Shown here piece by piece: positions 49,962-59,311 of a stretch of DNA of 64,000 nucleotides (position 1 is its first letter; every line of letters begins with the position of its first letter). The translations under genes and the position numbers were made by a program. The stretch comes from Gimesia chilikensis (GTDB lineage: Bacteria > Planctomycetota > Planctomycetia > Planctomycetales > Planctomycetaceae), in the NCBI RefSeq assembly GCF_008329715.1, contig NZ_VTSR01000006.1, positions 434,001 through 498,000 on the forward strand. Direction: 5' to 3'. The notes under the pieces are model-generated. The model was given only the letters and a program-made list of their open reading frames with translations. It had not been told where the DNA came from and made no database searches.

Positions 49962-51602
49962 CTAACTGGCAGCTGCTTCTTCCTGCGGTTCCTCTGTTGG
50001 AGCATCTGCCTGTTTAATCTGCCAGAGAGAGATATTGCCGAACTTCTCGCTGCACTTGGGGCATTTCGCTTTGGCAATTGCTTTGCCGGTTTTGCCGCCG
50101 ATCCGTTCCTTCTTGCGTGAATCTTCGCTGACGATTAACTGGCAGCCCTGACATTGTCGGCCTACCAGGGTCAGCTCGATTTCGGGATCGGCTTCGTAGA
50201 ATTCGAGATTCTCGTTCTCAAGTGCTTCGAACTGCTCTTCGCTGTAGTGACAGGTGACCTGTCGCGTTTCATCGGTCAGCGGAATTCCAGAGTCAGGACC
50301 GAGGTCACCGACGCTGTGCAGTTCCTGGAGTGCTTCAGCAAACTTACGATATTCGGTCAGACTGAACGTCAGATACTGATTTTCCTTGCTGTCTTCCTGT
50401 TTCGGCAGGGCGATCGCTATGCGACCTTTTCCGAAGACGGGAACGCCGGCAAAAATCGATTCGTGATCGTACATCGTCGGAAAGACGACTTTCAGCTTCG
50501 AGATCTGATCTGCTGAGAGCGTCTGTACGCTGGCGGCCGGGATTTCCGCATCATCCTTTTCTTCACGAAGATGCTGGGCGATATCAATACGCGCTTTATC
50601 CTGTTTATCCTTGGAGCCCCCTCCGAGGAGACCGGCTTTCACCAGACCGAGCAACAGCATGCGCTCCGGGGAAATGGCCACATCGACGGTGGAAAAAGTC
50701 TTTTCCAGACTGTTGGGTTTCAGCTTGAGCTTGGTCGGATCGACGGCGTGCAGTTTCAGATTCTGGAACCAGTGCTTGTAAGCACCGGGATCGAAGGTCT
50801 CATCTCCTGCTGCGGCTTCCTTCTCTGTACCGGAGTCAGCTGATTCCTCATCTGTCGCCTTGGGAGATCCCATGGGTACCAGATACATGACATTACAGGC
50901 AGGACATTTTCCGGCAGACCCGCGATATTCCTCGCGGACACGGATGCGATGTCCATTCGGGCAGTAAACGACAATACCACCTTCAATTTTGCCACTACGT
51001 CGACGACGGCGTCCCCCTTTACGGCGACGCTTCTCTTCTTTTTCTTCCTGCAAAGCCACATCCAGCAGTACATCGCCGCCGGTCGCAACGGAATGATCTT
51101 CATCGGGCTCTGAGGGCGCTGCTTTTGGTTTGGACTCGTCTTCAGCTTCCGCTTTTTCAGCTGCTTCCTCTTCGGCGGCATGCTGTTGTGCTTCTTCAGC
51201 AGACTCTTCCCGTGCCAGAGGGATGGTTGATGGTTCCTGTTCGCTGACCTCAACGCCGCCTGCCAGCTGAAAGTCGTCGTCGCTGGCTTCGTACTCTGTG
51301 ACGGAGACACTCTGATCGAGTTCGAAGTCGTCATCGTCGCGATCAGAATAAGCGGTCATGGTGGCGGTTGAAGCGCGTGATTCTTCCTCAGCAGACTCGT
51401 CCGATTCTTCAGGAAGCGGACTGAAAATCATTGGCGGCGGATTTTCCTGCATCTTGCGATAGGCTTCCGCTATATCTTCCCGCATGAAAGAGCCACAGTT
51501 CCAGCAACGGACCAGACCGACGCGGACCATTTCATTACACAACGGACACGGTGTTTCATTAGAGTTAGTATTCTGTTCATCCGGAGTTATGTCGTTGGAC
51601 AT
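49962..51602 (-). CDS. Triple zinc-ribbon hypothetical protein
   Basis: A 546-residue soluble protein. Zinc ribbon 1 at residues 19-40 (CPLCNEMVRVGLVRCWNCGS), then a long acidic and Ala/Glu-rich region (about 55-185), a Lys/Arg patch (KEEKRRRKGGRRRRRSGK), zinc ribbon 2 around 214-245 (CPNGHRIRV to CPACNVMY), a folded middle, and zinc ribbon 3 around 480-520 (CQGCQLIVSED to CPKCSEKFG). No named family is recognised. The basic patch between acidic stretches suggests nucleic acid or ribosome contact, which is inference only. The gene stands alone upstream of dnaG. Confidence 0.8.
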   Translation of the reverse strand: MSNDITPDEQNTNSNETPCPLCNEMVRVGLVRCWNCGSFMREDIAEAYRKMQENPPPMIFSPLPEESDESAEEESRASTATMTAYSDRDDDDFELDQSVSVTEYEASDDDFQLAGGVEVSEQEPSTIPLAREESAEEAQQHAAEEEAAEKAEAEDESKPKAAPSEPDEDHSVATGGDVLLDVALQEEKEEKRRRKGGRRRRRSGKIEGGIVVYCPNGHRIRVREEYRGSAGKCPACNVMYLVPMGSPKATDEESADSGTEKEAAAGDETFDPGAYKHWFQNLKLHAVDPTKLKLKPNSLEKTFSTVDVAISPERMLLLGLVKAGLLGGGSKDKQDKARIDIAQHLREEKDDAEIPAASVQTLSADQISKLKVVFPTMYDHESIFAGVPVFGKGRIAIALPKQEDSKENQYLTFSLTEYRKFAEALQELHSVGDLGPDSGIPLTDETRQVTCHYSEEQFEALENENLEFYEADPEIELTLVGRQCQGCQLIVSEDSRKKERIGGKTGKAIAKAKCPKCSEKFGNISLWQIKQADAPTEEPQEEAAAS

Positions 51603-52166
51603 ACTAAATCCCTGTACCTGGATAAAAACGTAGATGATGACTGGGAGATAAACAAATCATAATTACTTCATCACTTCTGAGCTGAGTATAAGACTCGAAA
51701 AGAATACAAATGAAGAAATTCAGAAGTTCGTTTAATTATGACCTGAAACGGTGAATATATGAAATTTTGTAAGAAAACCACACAGATTGTGGAGCAACGC
51801 CAGATTAACATAGCACTCGAGCAAATGCAGTAATGAATTGTCCTTTTATCAATTTTAGCGCTTTACTGGAATCAGTCTGAGCTTTTTGTCGGAAATGTGT
51901 CCATTTTGCAGACAGACTCTGTCATAAACCTAGTTCAATCTGTCTGTAAAGCAAATGACTGCTCCGGATAAATAGAACGATCTGCGTTGGGTAATGTTTA
52001 TTATAATGACTAGTGCAAGAAGTATTCAAGAGTATACAGAATAGTACGCGATTTTCCGGGGCGGAATGCACGTCTGAAAATCCGGAAACCGGGAGAATCT
52101 GAAGGGACTTCCAGGCAGCAACCTGTTATACTGTCTGCATTACAGGCCTGTCGGAGCAGCAATTTC
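51603..52166. other. Divergent intergenic region
   Basis: About 560 AT-rich bases without a supported gene. On the plus strand TGTTATACT near 52124-52132 is an extended -10 (TGnTATACT) 35 bases before the DUF58 ATG, but no -35 box is seen. Confidence 0.4.
52124..52132 (+). promoter_or_regulatory. Candidate extended -10 promoter of DUF58 gene
   Basis: TGTTATACT carries the TGn extension and a TATACT hexamer. The predicted start point would be about 28 bases before the ATG. No -35 hexamer is apparent, so this is tentative. Confidence 0.35.
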
Positions 52167-53063
52167 ATGCCGAATGCAGAACAATACCTCAAACCGGAAG
52201 TCATCCAGACCGTGGCCCGGCTCGATCTGCGGGCCAAGTTCATCGTGGAAGGCTTTCTGAGCGGCCTGCATGCCAGCCCGTATCACGGTTTCAGTGTCGA
52301 ATTCAGCGAACACCGACGCTACACCCAGGGGGACGACCCGCGCGACATCGACTGGCAGGTCTACGCCAAAACCGATCGCTACTACATCAAAAAGTACCAG
52401 GCAGAGACCAACCTGACCGGTTACCTGGTGATCGATCTTTCGGAAAGTATGGCTTATACCTATCGCCAGCAGCTCTCCAAATTTGATTACGGGATCTGTC
52501 TGGCCGCGTCGCTGGCCTACATGATGATCCACCAGCAGGACCCGGTCGGCCTGATCACCTTTGGTGACAAGATCCGGAATTTCCTGCCTCCCCGCAGCAG
52601 ACGGGGACAGCTGGGGAATATTCTGGCGATGCTCGCCAACTCCCAACCTGTTGGGACGACGGAGGTTTCACAAAACCTGCAGCAGATCGCCTCGATGGTC
52701 AAACACCGCAGTCTGCTGATGATTTTCTCGGATCTGCTGACCGATCAGAAGAGCGTGCTCGACAGTCTGCAGCGTCTCCGTTACGCCGGCCACGACGTCA
52801 TCCTGTTTCACATTCTGGATGAAGCAGAGGTCTACTTCCCTTTCGAGGGAATGGTCGATCTCCAGGAACCTGAACAGGGCGAGTCCATGGTTCTGGACGC
52901 GGAGGGCATGAAAGCCGACTATCTCGAGGCAGTTCAGGAAATGCGGGAGACCTATCGCGAGAAACTGTTCGCGATGGGCGTCGATTACGTCCCCCTGGAT
53001 ACCAGCATGCCGTTTGACAAAGCGCTGATTGAATATCTTTCCCAGCGAAAAGCCCGTTTTTAA
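52167..53063 (+). CDS. DUF58 domain (von Willebrand A-like) protein
   Basis: A 298-residue protein. The DUF58 signature (FSEHRRYTQGDDPRDIDWQVYAKTDRYYIKKYQ) leads to a vWA-like domain with the MIDAS motif DLSES, and IFSDLLTDQ as a second metal region. DUF58 proteins are usually encoded beside MoxR ATPases and act in envelope or metal-chelatase-like complexes; here no MoxR gene adjoins. No signal or membrane segment is present. GGAG lies upstream at slightly long spacing. Confidence 0.9.
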   Translation: MPNAEQYLKPEVIQTVARLDLRAKFIVEGFLSGLHASPYHGFSVEFSEHRRYTQGDDPRDIDWQVYAKTDRYYIKKYQAETNLTGYLVIDLSESMAYTYRQQLSKFDYGICLAASLAYMMIHQQDPVGLITFGDKIRNFLPPRSRRGQLGNILAMLANSQPVGTTEVSQNLQQIASMVKHRSLLMIFSDLLTDQKSVLDSLQRLRYAGHDVILFHILDEAEVYFPFEGMVDLQEPEQGESMVLDAEGMKADYLEAVQEMRETYREKLFAMGVDYVPLDTSMPFDKALIEYLSQRKARF

Positions 53064-53496
53064 CTATCCTTATGAACACAAACCAGCTTTACCGCCGCGC
53101 GACTGAACGCAAGCAGAGGTTAAGTTATACGGATTCAAAGTTAAATACTGATTAGTACCTGTCCGTTCTTGAAATCTTAACTGAGTATGCGAGTCTAATA
53201 GCTTGCAAGTGCTCGCTGCCAAATTTAGAGTGTTACTCACTTTGGATCATTGTGTTTGAATGGAATCCTGAGTTTCAGGCCCCTGTAATGGATGCTGGCC
53301 GCTCGGTGATCTGCTGCCGCCGCTGTTTTTCCGATTTCTTCTTAAGAAATTGAATTTTTTACAAACAGCGCACCATCACGAATCGTAGTAAGCTCGCAGA
53401 AATTCTAGCGTTAGCTTAGTCGGGCCCCTTTGGCTCGAAATACTGTTCTCATAACTGATTATCATTTTATTCACAGTGGGGAGCTGAGAACCGCCA
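53064..53496. other. Intergenic region upstream of ABC operon
   Basis: About 430 bases with no gene. It precedes the ABC exporter operon and presumably contains its promoter. GATTATCATT near 53458 resembles one half of an iron-repressor box, but no symmetric partner is present. Confidence 0.35.
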
Positions 53497-54402
53497 ATGG
53501 ACAACGAGTCAGTCATTCAGATCAGCAATCTGACAAAGATCTATCGTGATTTCTGGGGCCGCAAGAAAGTTCGCGCTCTCAACTCTTTAAGCCTCGAAGT
53601 GAAAAAAGGCGAAATCTTTGGTCTGCTGGGTCCGAACGGGTCCGGAAAGACGACCACTCTGAAACTGCTGCTGGGTCTGCTGTTTCCCTCGGAAGGGGAA
53701 ATCAAGGTTCTGGGCCAGCCTGCCTCGAACGTCGAGAAGAACGAGCGGATCGGTTACCTGCCGGAAGAATCCTATCTGTACCGCTTCCTGAATGCGGAAG
53801 AAACCCTCGACTTCTACGGGCGTCTGTTCAAGATTTCTCCCAAGGAACGCCGCGAACGTGCCGCCGAGCTGATCGAAAAAGTCGGACTGGGACACGCCAA
53901 ACGCCGTCAGCTGAAAGAATACTCCAAAGGGATGACCCGCCGTATCGGTCTGGCTCAGGCCCTGATCAACAACCCCGACCTGGTCATGCTCGACGAACCG
54001 ACCAGTGGTCTGGACCCGCTCGGTACCGACGACATGAAACGCATGATCGTCGAGCTGAAGGAACAGGGCAAGACCGTGCTGATGTGCAGCCACCTGCTGG
54101 CTGACGTGCAGGACGTGTGTGACCGGATCGCGATTCTCTACGGCGGCGAACTCAAAGTGATGGGCCGCGTGGATGACCTGTTGAAAGAACAGGAAGAGAC
54201 CCAGATCCTGACGTCTCGCCTGAGCGATGAAGCCATCAAAGAGATCGAACAGGTCGTCGCCAAACACAATGGTAAGGTCGATGCCATCGATCATCCGACA
54301 GCAACTCTGGAATCCCTGTTCCTGAAAACGGTTCAGGAAAGTAAAGAACGACCGGGTCAGCGCTTTGTTCCCGAGACGGAAACGAAGAAGCCTGCTGAAT
54401 AA
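53497..54402 (+). CDS. ABC transporter ATP-binding protein
   Basis: A 301-residue ATPase of the ABC-2 exporter type: Walker [13 protein letters not shown], signature YSKGMTRR, Walker [14 protein letters not shown], and a C-terminal extension. It drives the permease encoded 112 bases downstream. The start follows GGGGAG at somewhat long distance. The transported compound cannot be read from sequence. Confidence 0.95.
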   Translation: MDNESVIQISNLTKIYRDFWGRKKVRALNSLSLEVKKGEIFGLLGPNGSGKTTTLKLLLGLLFPSEGEIKVLGQPASNVEKNERIGYLPEESYLYRFLNAEETLDFYGRLFKISPKERRERAAELIEKVGLGHAKRRQLKEYSKGMTRRIGLAQALINNPDLVMLDEPTSGLDPLGTDDMKRMIVELKEQGKTVLMCSHLLADVQDVCDRIAILYGGELKVMGRVDDLLKEQEETQILTSRLSDEAIKEIEQVVAKHNGKVDAIDHPTATLESLFLKTVQESKERPGQRFVPETETKKPAE

Positions 54403-54514
54403 GCGGCGGGCTGTGTCTGGTTGTTATTACTCACGATCATTGACTCTGTCTCGGCTGGAAGGACTCAGCAGAGCCTCATATCCAATGAGATGTTATTCAC
54501 AGAAGTAAATCATT

Positions 54515-56137
54515 ATGTCTTTTGATCCAATTCCATTCAATTGGCTGGAAGCTTTAAAACACTTTGCATTCGTGTTTGGAAGCTCCATGGTCATCGCGCT
54601 GGTCGTCTGTCTGGTGGTGGGTGTCATCACCCGCGGGACGAAGGGGTTCGTCGATGTCTTCCGCGGCGTGCTGGACTTCTTTGTGCAGATCATCCATATC
54701 TCACCCCGCCGCATCTGGTCTTTATCGGTCCTCACGATCCGCGAATCACTGCGACAGAAAATTCTGTTCGTCTTCATCATCTTTGCGGTTCTGTTCATGT
54801 TTGCCGGCTGGTTCCTGGCGGGCGCTGCAGACCGGCCTGATCTCCAGGTGCAGTCTTATATTGACTTCGTACTCAAAGCCATCAGCTGGCTCGTGATTCC
54901 AATCATGCTGCTGCTGGCCTGCTGGTCGTTACCGGAAGACATCCGATTGCGCACCATTCATACCGTTGTTACCAAGCCGGTTTACCGAATTGAAATCGTC
55001 ATGGGCCGCATGCTGGGGTTCACTGTGCTCGGCACCGCGATTCTGCTCGTGATGGGCGGCGTAGGTTATATCTGGATCAATCGCCAGGTACCCGACACCG
55101 CGAAAGAGAGCCTGGTCTCCAAGGTTCCGATTTACGGCGATATCTCCTTCACCAACCGTGAAGGGGCTCCTGCTGCCTCCGGGATCAATGTGGGTGACAT
55201 CTGGATGTACCGCAGCTACATCGAAGGTGCCACCAAAGCCCGGGCGATCTACAAATTCGAAGGGGTCGACGAAAGCGATGCCATCGATGACAAGTTGAAT
55301 CTGCAGGCGTCGTTCGAAGCCTTCCGAACCCACAAAGGGGATATGGAAAAAGGCGGGATTCTGTACGAGCTGACCTTCGTCAACGAAGACAAAGGTCTCC
55401 GCGTCGATACATCCCCGATGATCAACAAGGAATACACCGAGAACCGGTTGCAGATCGATCGTAAACTCACACAGAAAAAGAATGAGGGCGAAGCCGACCA
55501 GGAAGTCGTGACTTACGATATTTTCGACGATCTGGTCGATAAAGACGGCAACCTGACCGTCGAGGTCGCCTGTCTGGAAGCAGGGCAGTTGCTGGGGATG
55601 GCCCGTCCCGACCTCTTCATTCGAACTCCCGACCGCTCCTTTATGGTCGGTTACTCGAAAGCGATTCTGGGCATCTGGTTGCCGATGGTGCTGGTGATCA
55701 TGCTGGGCGTGACCGTCAGCTGTTTCGTCAAAGGTCCGGTTGCCATCCTGACGACCTTCACCGTTGTGATGGTCGGATTCATGTCCAAAGAGTACATGAA
55801 TGAAATTCTGAGCGGCAAAATGCAGGCCTCCGGTGCGATTGAAGCCTGGTATCGTCTGTTAACTCACATGAATTCTCAAACGGAACTGCCTAATGGTCCC
55901 GTAAAAGGTATAATCGTCGTCGTTGATGGTGGCATCCGGAACTTCCTCTGGCTCTGCCAGCAGATCATCCCGAACTTTGGTATCTTCTCAAACATGCGGG
56001 AATATGTCATCAAAGGGTTTGACGTCTCCTGGAGTGCAGCTCTGCTGCCGGGACTGTTGACGACAGCGGCCTATATTCTTCCCTGCTTATTGATTTCATT
56101 CTATAGTTTGAAGCTCCGCGAACTGGAGGCGAAATGA
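54515..56137 (+). CDS. ABC transporter permease with large extracytoplasmic domain
   Basis: A 540-residue membrane protein. N-terminal membrane helices at about 12-42 and 82-105, further ones near 125-150 and 165-185, then a soluble region of about 200 residues (TKARAIYKFEGVDESDAIDD and following), and a C-terminal membrane group (GIWLPMVLVIMLGVTVSCF through LLPGLLTTAAYILPCLLI). This is an ABC-2-type permease arrangement with an extra domain on the outer side. The stop overlaps the next gene start by 4 bases, pointing to coupled translation. Confidence 0.88.
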   Translation: MSFDPIPFNWLEALKHFAFVFGSSMVIALVVCLVVGVITRGTKGFVDVFRGVLDFFVQIIHISPRRIWSLSVLTIRESLRQKILFVFIIFAVLFMFAGWFLAGAADRPDLQVQSYIDFVLKAISWLVIPIMLLLACWSLPEDIRLRTIHTVVTKPVYRIEIVMGRMLGFTVLGTAILLVMGGVGYIWINRQVPDTAKESLVSKVPIYGDISFTNREGAPAASGINVGDIWMYRSYIEGATKARAIYKFEGVDESDAIDDKLNLQASFEAFRTHKGDMEKGGILYELTFVNEDKGLRVDTSPMINKEYTENRLQIDRKLTQKKNEGEADQEVVTYDIFDDLVDKDGNLTVEVACLEAGQLLGMARPDLFIRTPDRSFMVGYSKAILGIWLPMVLVIMLGVTVSCFVKGPVAILTTFTVVMVGFMSKEYMNEILSGKMQASGAIEAWYRLLTHMNSQTELPNGPVKGIIVVVDGGIRNFLWLCQQIIPNFGIFSNMREYVIKGFDVSWSAALLPGLLTTAAYILPCLLISFYSLKLRELEAK

Positions 56138-57459
56138 ACAAACTCTCTTCCAAACATCGAAAACTGGCTTATGTCATCGCGATTATCATTTTGCTGATAC
56201 CGGTGATCTGGCTGGGCATGCCTTCCACCGGAGAAGAAGGATCCGGAGGCGAACTGGCCCAGTTGCGGGTACAGTATGAACTCGGGGAAAGCACCCTGGG
56301 TGACGTCGATCCTTCCAGCGCGTCCATGAACTTCGTTCTGCTCGGTCTGCGGGGCATCGCCACCAACCTGCTGTGGATGGATGCCAAAGACTACCAGGAA
56401 CGGAAAGAATGGGCCAAGCTGCGTTCAACCGTCGATTCCATCATTCTGCTCCAGCCTCACTACATGAAGGTCTGGGACTTCCAGGGTTGGAACCTGGCCT
56501 ACAACGTTTCTGCAGAGTGGGACGCCGTCGAGGATCGTTACTTCTGGGTTAAGGAAGGAATCAAGTTCCTCAATGAAGGGGTTGCCCGCAACGAACGCTT
56601 CCCCGAACTCGACTGGAAAATCGGTAACCTGCACGGCCAGAAAGTGGGACGTTCCGATGAATGGAAACAGTTCCGCCGCTTCTACAAAGTCGACCCGAAT
56701 ACCGAACGGTATGACGGCGGCCCCGATCCGGAAATCAATCCCGAGCGTCTGGACAACTACCAGGTTGCCAAGCAGAAATATCTGATTGCCAACGAAAAAG
56801 AACTCAAGCACAAACAACACCTGCAGATGCGGATGCTCTTCCGGGCTGCTCCCTGGCACGCCCAGTTCGACTATGCCAACGCTATGCAGCGTGAAGGTAA
56901 GTTCGGCAAAGAACGGACCGACGCCTGGGCACAGGGCTTCAAAGAGTGGACTACCATCTTCGGTCGTGAAGAGTTCATCACACCCAAGGGAGCCGTGGTA
57001 CTCGAATGGACAGACGACGATATCGAAAACCTGGCCAAACGGGACAACGTCAGCGTAGCAGATAAAAAGCACTGGACCGACCGTTACCAGAGTACTGCCA
57101 ACTATCGCTTCTGGCGAACACGTGCCCTGTCCGAATCTGAGCAGCAGACCATTGATGCTCACAAAGCGATCTACGACGGTGAAGTGTCCTTCACTGAAGG
57201 TAAGTTCGACAAGGCACAGGCGGAACTCGAAAAAGGGATGTCGCTTTATGCTTCCGTCCTGAACAAGTACCCGAGTCTGATGGCTGAAGACCTGGCGATT
57301 GAAGAGGGTCTGAAAGCAGTCCTGCTCTGGCGTGACATTCATGACCTGAAAGGGATCCCGGCCCCAGAAAGCTTCCCGCTGAAGCCCCTCTGGATCAAAG
57401 AACAGGGTCGTGTCCCCGGTCTGCAGGAAGACCTGCGACGCGATCTGGGTATCCAGTAA
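56134..57459 (+). CDS. Membrane-anchored hypothetical protein of ABC exporter operon
   Basis: A 441-residue protein starting within the permease stop (ATGA overlap) after GGAGG. One N-terminal membrane helix (about 9-28) is followed by a large soluble domain rich in aromatic and charged residues, with LLWMDAKDYQERKEW, WDFQGWNLAYNVSAEWD and several helical hairpins resembling TPR-like repeats near the C terminus. I do not recognise a family. Tight coupling to the transporter suggests an accessory or substrate-handling subunit. Confidence 0.8.
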   Translation: MNKLSSKHRKLAYVIAIIILLIPVIWLGMPSTGEEGSGGELAQLRVQYELGESTLGDVDPSSASMNFVLLGLRGIATNLLWMDAKDYQERKEWAKLRSTVDSIILLQPHYMKVWDFQGWNLAYNVSAEWDAVEDRYFWVKEGIKFLNEGVARNERFPELDWKIGNLHGQKVGRSDEWKQFRRFYKVDPNTERYDGGPDPEINPERLDNYQVAKQKYLIANEKELKHKQHLQMRMLFRAAPWHAQFDYANAMQREGKFGKERTDAWAQGFKEWTTIFGREEFITPKGAVVLEWTDDDIENLAKRDNVSVADKKHWTDRYQSTANYRFWRTRALSESEQQTIDAHKAIYDGEVSFTEGKFDKAQAELEKGMSLYASVLNKYPSLMAEDLAIEEGLKAVLLWRDIHDLKGIPAPESFPLKPLWIKEQGRVPGLQEDLRRDLGIQ

Positions 57460-57485
57460 GTTATCTGGGACTCAACTGAAAACAG

Positions 57486-57521
57486 AAAGAGCCATCCGCG
57501 TTCACGGATGGCTCTTTTTTT
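57486..57521 (+). terminator. Terminator of ABC operon
   Basis: A perfect 13-bp stem AAAGAGCCATCCG / CGGATGGCTCTTT with a 6-base loop, followed by TTTT, 26 bases after the operon end. Because the upstream flank is A-rich it may also serve the converging gene. Confidence 0.88.
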
Positions 57522-57560
57522 ATCCCGTTTTTATTCCTGCATTGCTAACGAGAAAGAACT

Positions 57561-59216
57561 CTAGTCTGCCTGCTGCTGAAAGCGTGTCTGGACTTCTTCT
57601 GCACTTAAGGCACGCTTAAAGAGCTGCACGTCTTTCATTTTTCCATGGTAATAATCATGAGCTCCGAAGCCGATCTTCAAAGGCTCTGTGTTGGACAAAT
57701 CATATTCCGCGGGATCGAAGCTGGTCGACGTGGCGACCAGGGCACCGTCCACATACAGCTTGAGCTGCGACTTCTGTTTGACGGCCACGATCTGTCGCCA
57801 GCCTGGTTTCAAAGCGGTGTCGTATGTGGCACTCTTCCCCGCTTCGATGGACTTCACCCGCCCCGCTGGTAGCGTACCGGCAAAGAGGCGTCCCTGATAG
57901 ACGGCCATCGACCAGACACGGCGATAGCGGACATCCGGCGTCATATCGATTTGCCCGAGGTTCTTCCAGTCAACACCGCCGTCATAACGATAGACCTCGG
58001 CCAGGGGGAGCGAACCGGAATACATGGCACCGTTGTAAACGACAAGCGGCATGCTTTCCTTTTCCTCGCCCAGTCGTCCTGCCAGTTCCCAGCGTTTCTC
58101 GCCCGCATAACGATAGACTTCCGCATGCGGCCATTCGCTGACATACAGGTTCCCCTCGTAGACAGCAAAGCCGTAAGTCTGCGTGGCTTCTCCCACCTGT
58201 CCGGCATGCGTCCATTTCTTGCCGTCATAACGGTAGACGGCACCTTCGTCGTAGCCGGTGGCAAACAGGTCGCCGTTATAGATCGCCATCGATTCCACCC
58301 GTTTTCCGTCGGGGACATCACAGGCGGTCCAGGTGGTTCCCCCATCGTAGCGGTAGAAGGCAGCGGGAGCGTACATGGAGGAGGCATACAGTTTGCCCTT
58401 GTAAACCACCATCCCATTAATCGCTTCAACGCCGGGCAGATTACCACAGTGTTTCCACGTTCCGTCACCCAGGTAACGATAGACGTTGCCCCCCATGTTC
58501 GGGTTTTCGGACTCTGCCAGCGAGGAACCTTTCAGCCGGTACTTTCCCGTTCCCGCGTACAGGTGACCCTGATAGACCGCCAGCGAAGAGACGGCATTAC
58601 ACTTGTCCGGTGTGCCACAGTCGATCCATTTTTTTCCGTCCTCGTACTGATAAACGTGTCCGGCGGCTTCCGCACCGGGCACACAGGTTCCTGCATAGAG
58701 TTTGCCGTCGTGCACGGCCATGCTGTAAATCAGAATGGCATTGCCCAGTTGCCCGTGATCGGTCCACTGGGAATCCACTTTGCCGTTATCGATGCCGAAC
58801 TGCAGATGATGCCAGTTCGACTGGCTGCTGGTCACGCCGGCATTATTTTTGATGCTCAGCTGGAAACCCCGGCGGGTTTTACGATCGTATTTGCTGCACA
58901 GGGTACCGATGACGTCTCCCAGGTCGGCACTTGTATTCACGGTCAGTGCCAGTGAAAAGTCGCCCGTTCCCAGGGAGAGCGATTTTGAATCGGGAACTTC
59001 CAGATACGCGGTACCACCATCGAAGACGGCCGGCTGTCCCGCTTTCAATTTCACGCCATGATTGACGGCGTGATTCTGGAACGAACTCTGATCCCGGGCA
59101 TCTCCCTCGAGCCGCCAGTTTCCAATCAACGCGTCTTCCGCATGCACATCGAGTGGAACATCACAGCTCAACACACTGATTAACAGTAACGACCAATACC
59201 ACTTCGCTCGCATCAT
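57561..59216 (-). CDS. LamG-type protein with inserted beta-propeller-like repeats
   Basis: A 551-residue secreted protein with a signal peptide (about 1-26). Residues ~30-140 begin a concanavalin/LamG fold (LIGNWRLEGDARDQSSFQNHAV, GGTAYLEVP, FSLALTVNTS). From ~140 to 465 there are about seven repeats with VYxGxLYAGTxxxAEVYRYDGxxxW-like strands, as in kelch or other propellers. The LamG fold then resumes (GWRQIVAVKQKSQLKLYVDG, LKIGFGAHDYYHGKMKDVQLFKRALS). So the propeller interrupts the LamG domain. It is third in an operon with DUF1501 and DUF1549/1553 genes. Function unknown; carbohydrate binding is likely by family. Confidence 0.82.
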   Translation of the reverse strand: MMRAKWYWSLLLISVLSCDVPLDVHAEDALIGNWRLEGDARDQSSFQNHAVNHGVKLKAGQPAVFDGGTAYLEVPDSKSLSLGTGDFSLALTVNTSADLGDVIGTLCSKYDRKTRRGFQLSIKNNAGVTSSQSNWHHLQFGIDNGKVDSQWTDHGQLGNAILIYSMAVHDGKLYAGTCVPGAEAAGHVYQYEDGKKWIDCGTPDKCNAVSSLAVYQGHLYAGTGKYRLKGSSLAESENPNMGGNVYRYLGDGTWKHCGNLPGVEAINGMVVYKGKLYASSMYAPAAFYRYDGGTTWTACDVPDGKRVESMAIYNGDLFATGYDEGAVYRYDGKKWTHAGQVGEATQTYGFAVYEGNLYVSEWPHAEVYRYAGEKRWELAGRLGEEKESMPLVVYNGAMYSGSLPLAEVYRYDGGVDWKNLGQIDMTPDVRYRRVWSMAVYQGRLFAGTLPAGRVKSIEAGKSATYDTALKPGWRQIVAVKQKSQLKLYVDGALVATSTSFDPAEYDLSNTEPLKIGFGAHDYYHGKMKDVQLFKRALSAEEVQTRFQQQAD

Positions 59217-59311
59217 CAGTCACTTCCCTTCTTGATTAGTCTGAATATCCAAGGTGCGTCTCGTTATTTAATATTATTAACAAAATAGCAGAACAAAATT
59301 TTTTCTAAAGA

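Noticed and set aside
53451-53470. Possible Fur half-site TGATTATCATT before the ABC operon
   Set aside because: Only one half resembles the consensus and no symmetric partner is present.
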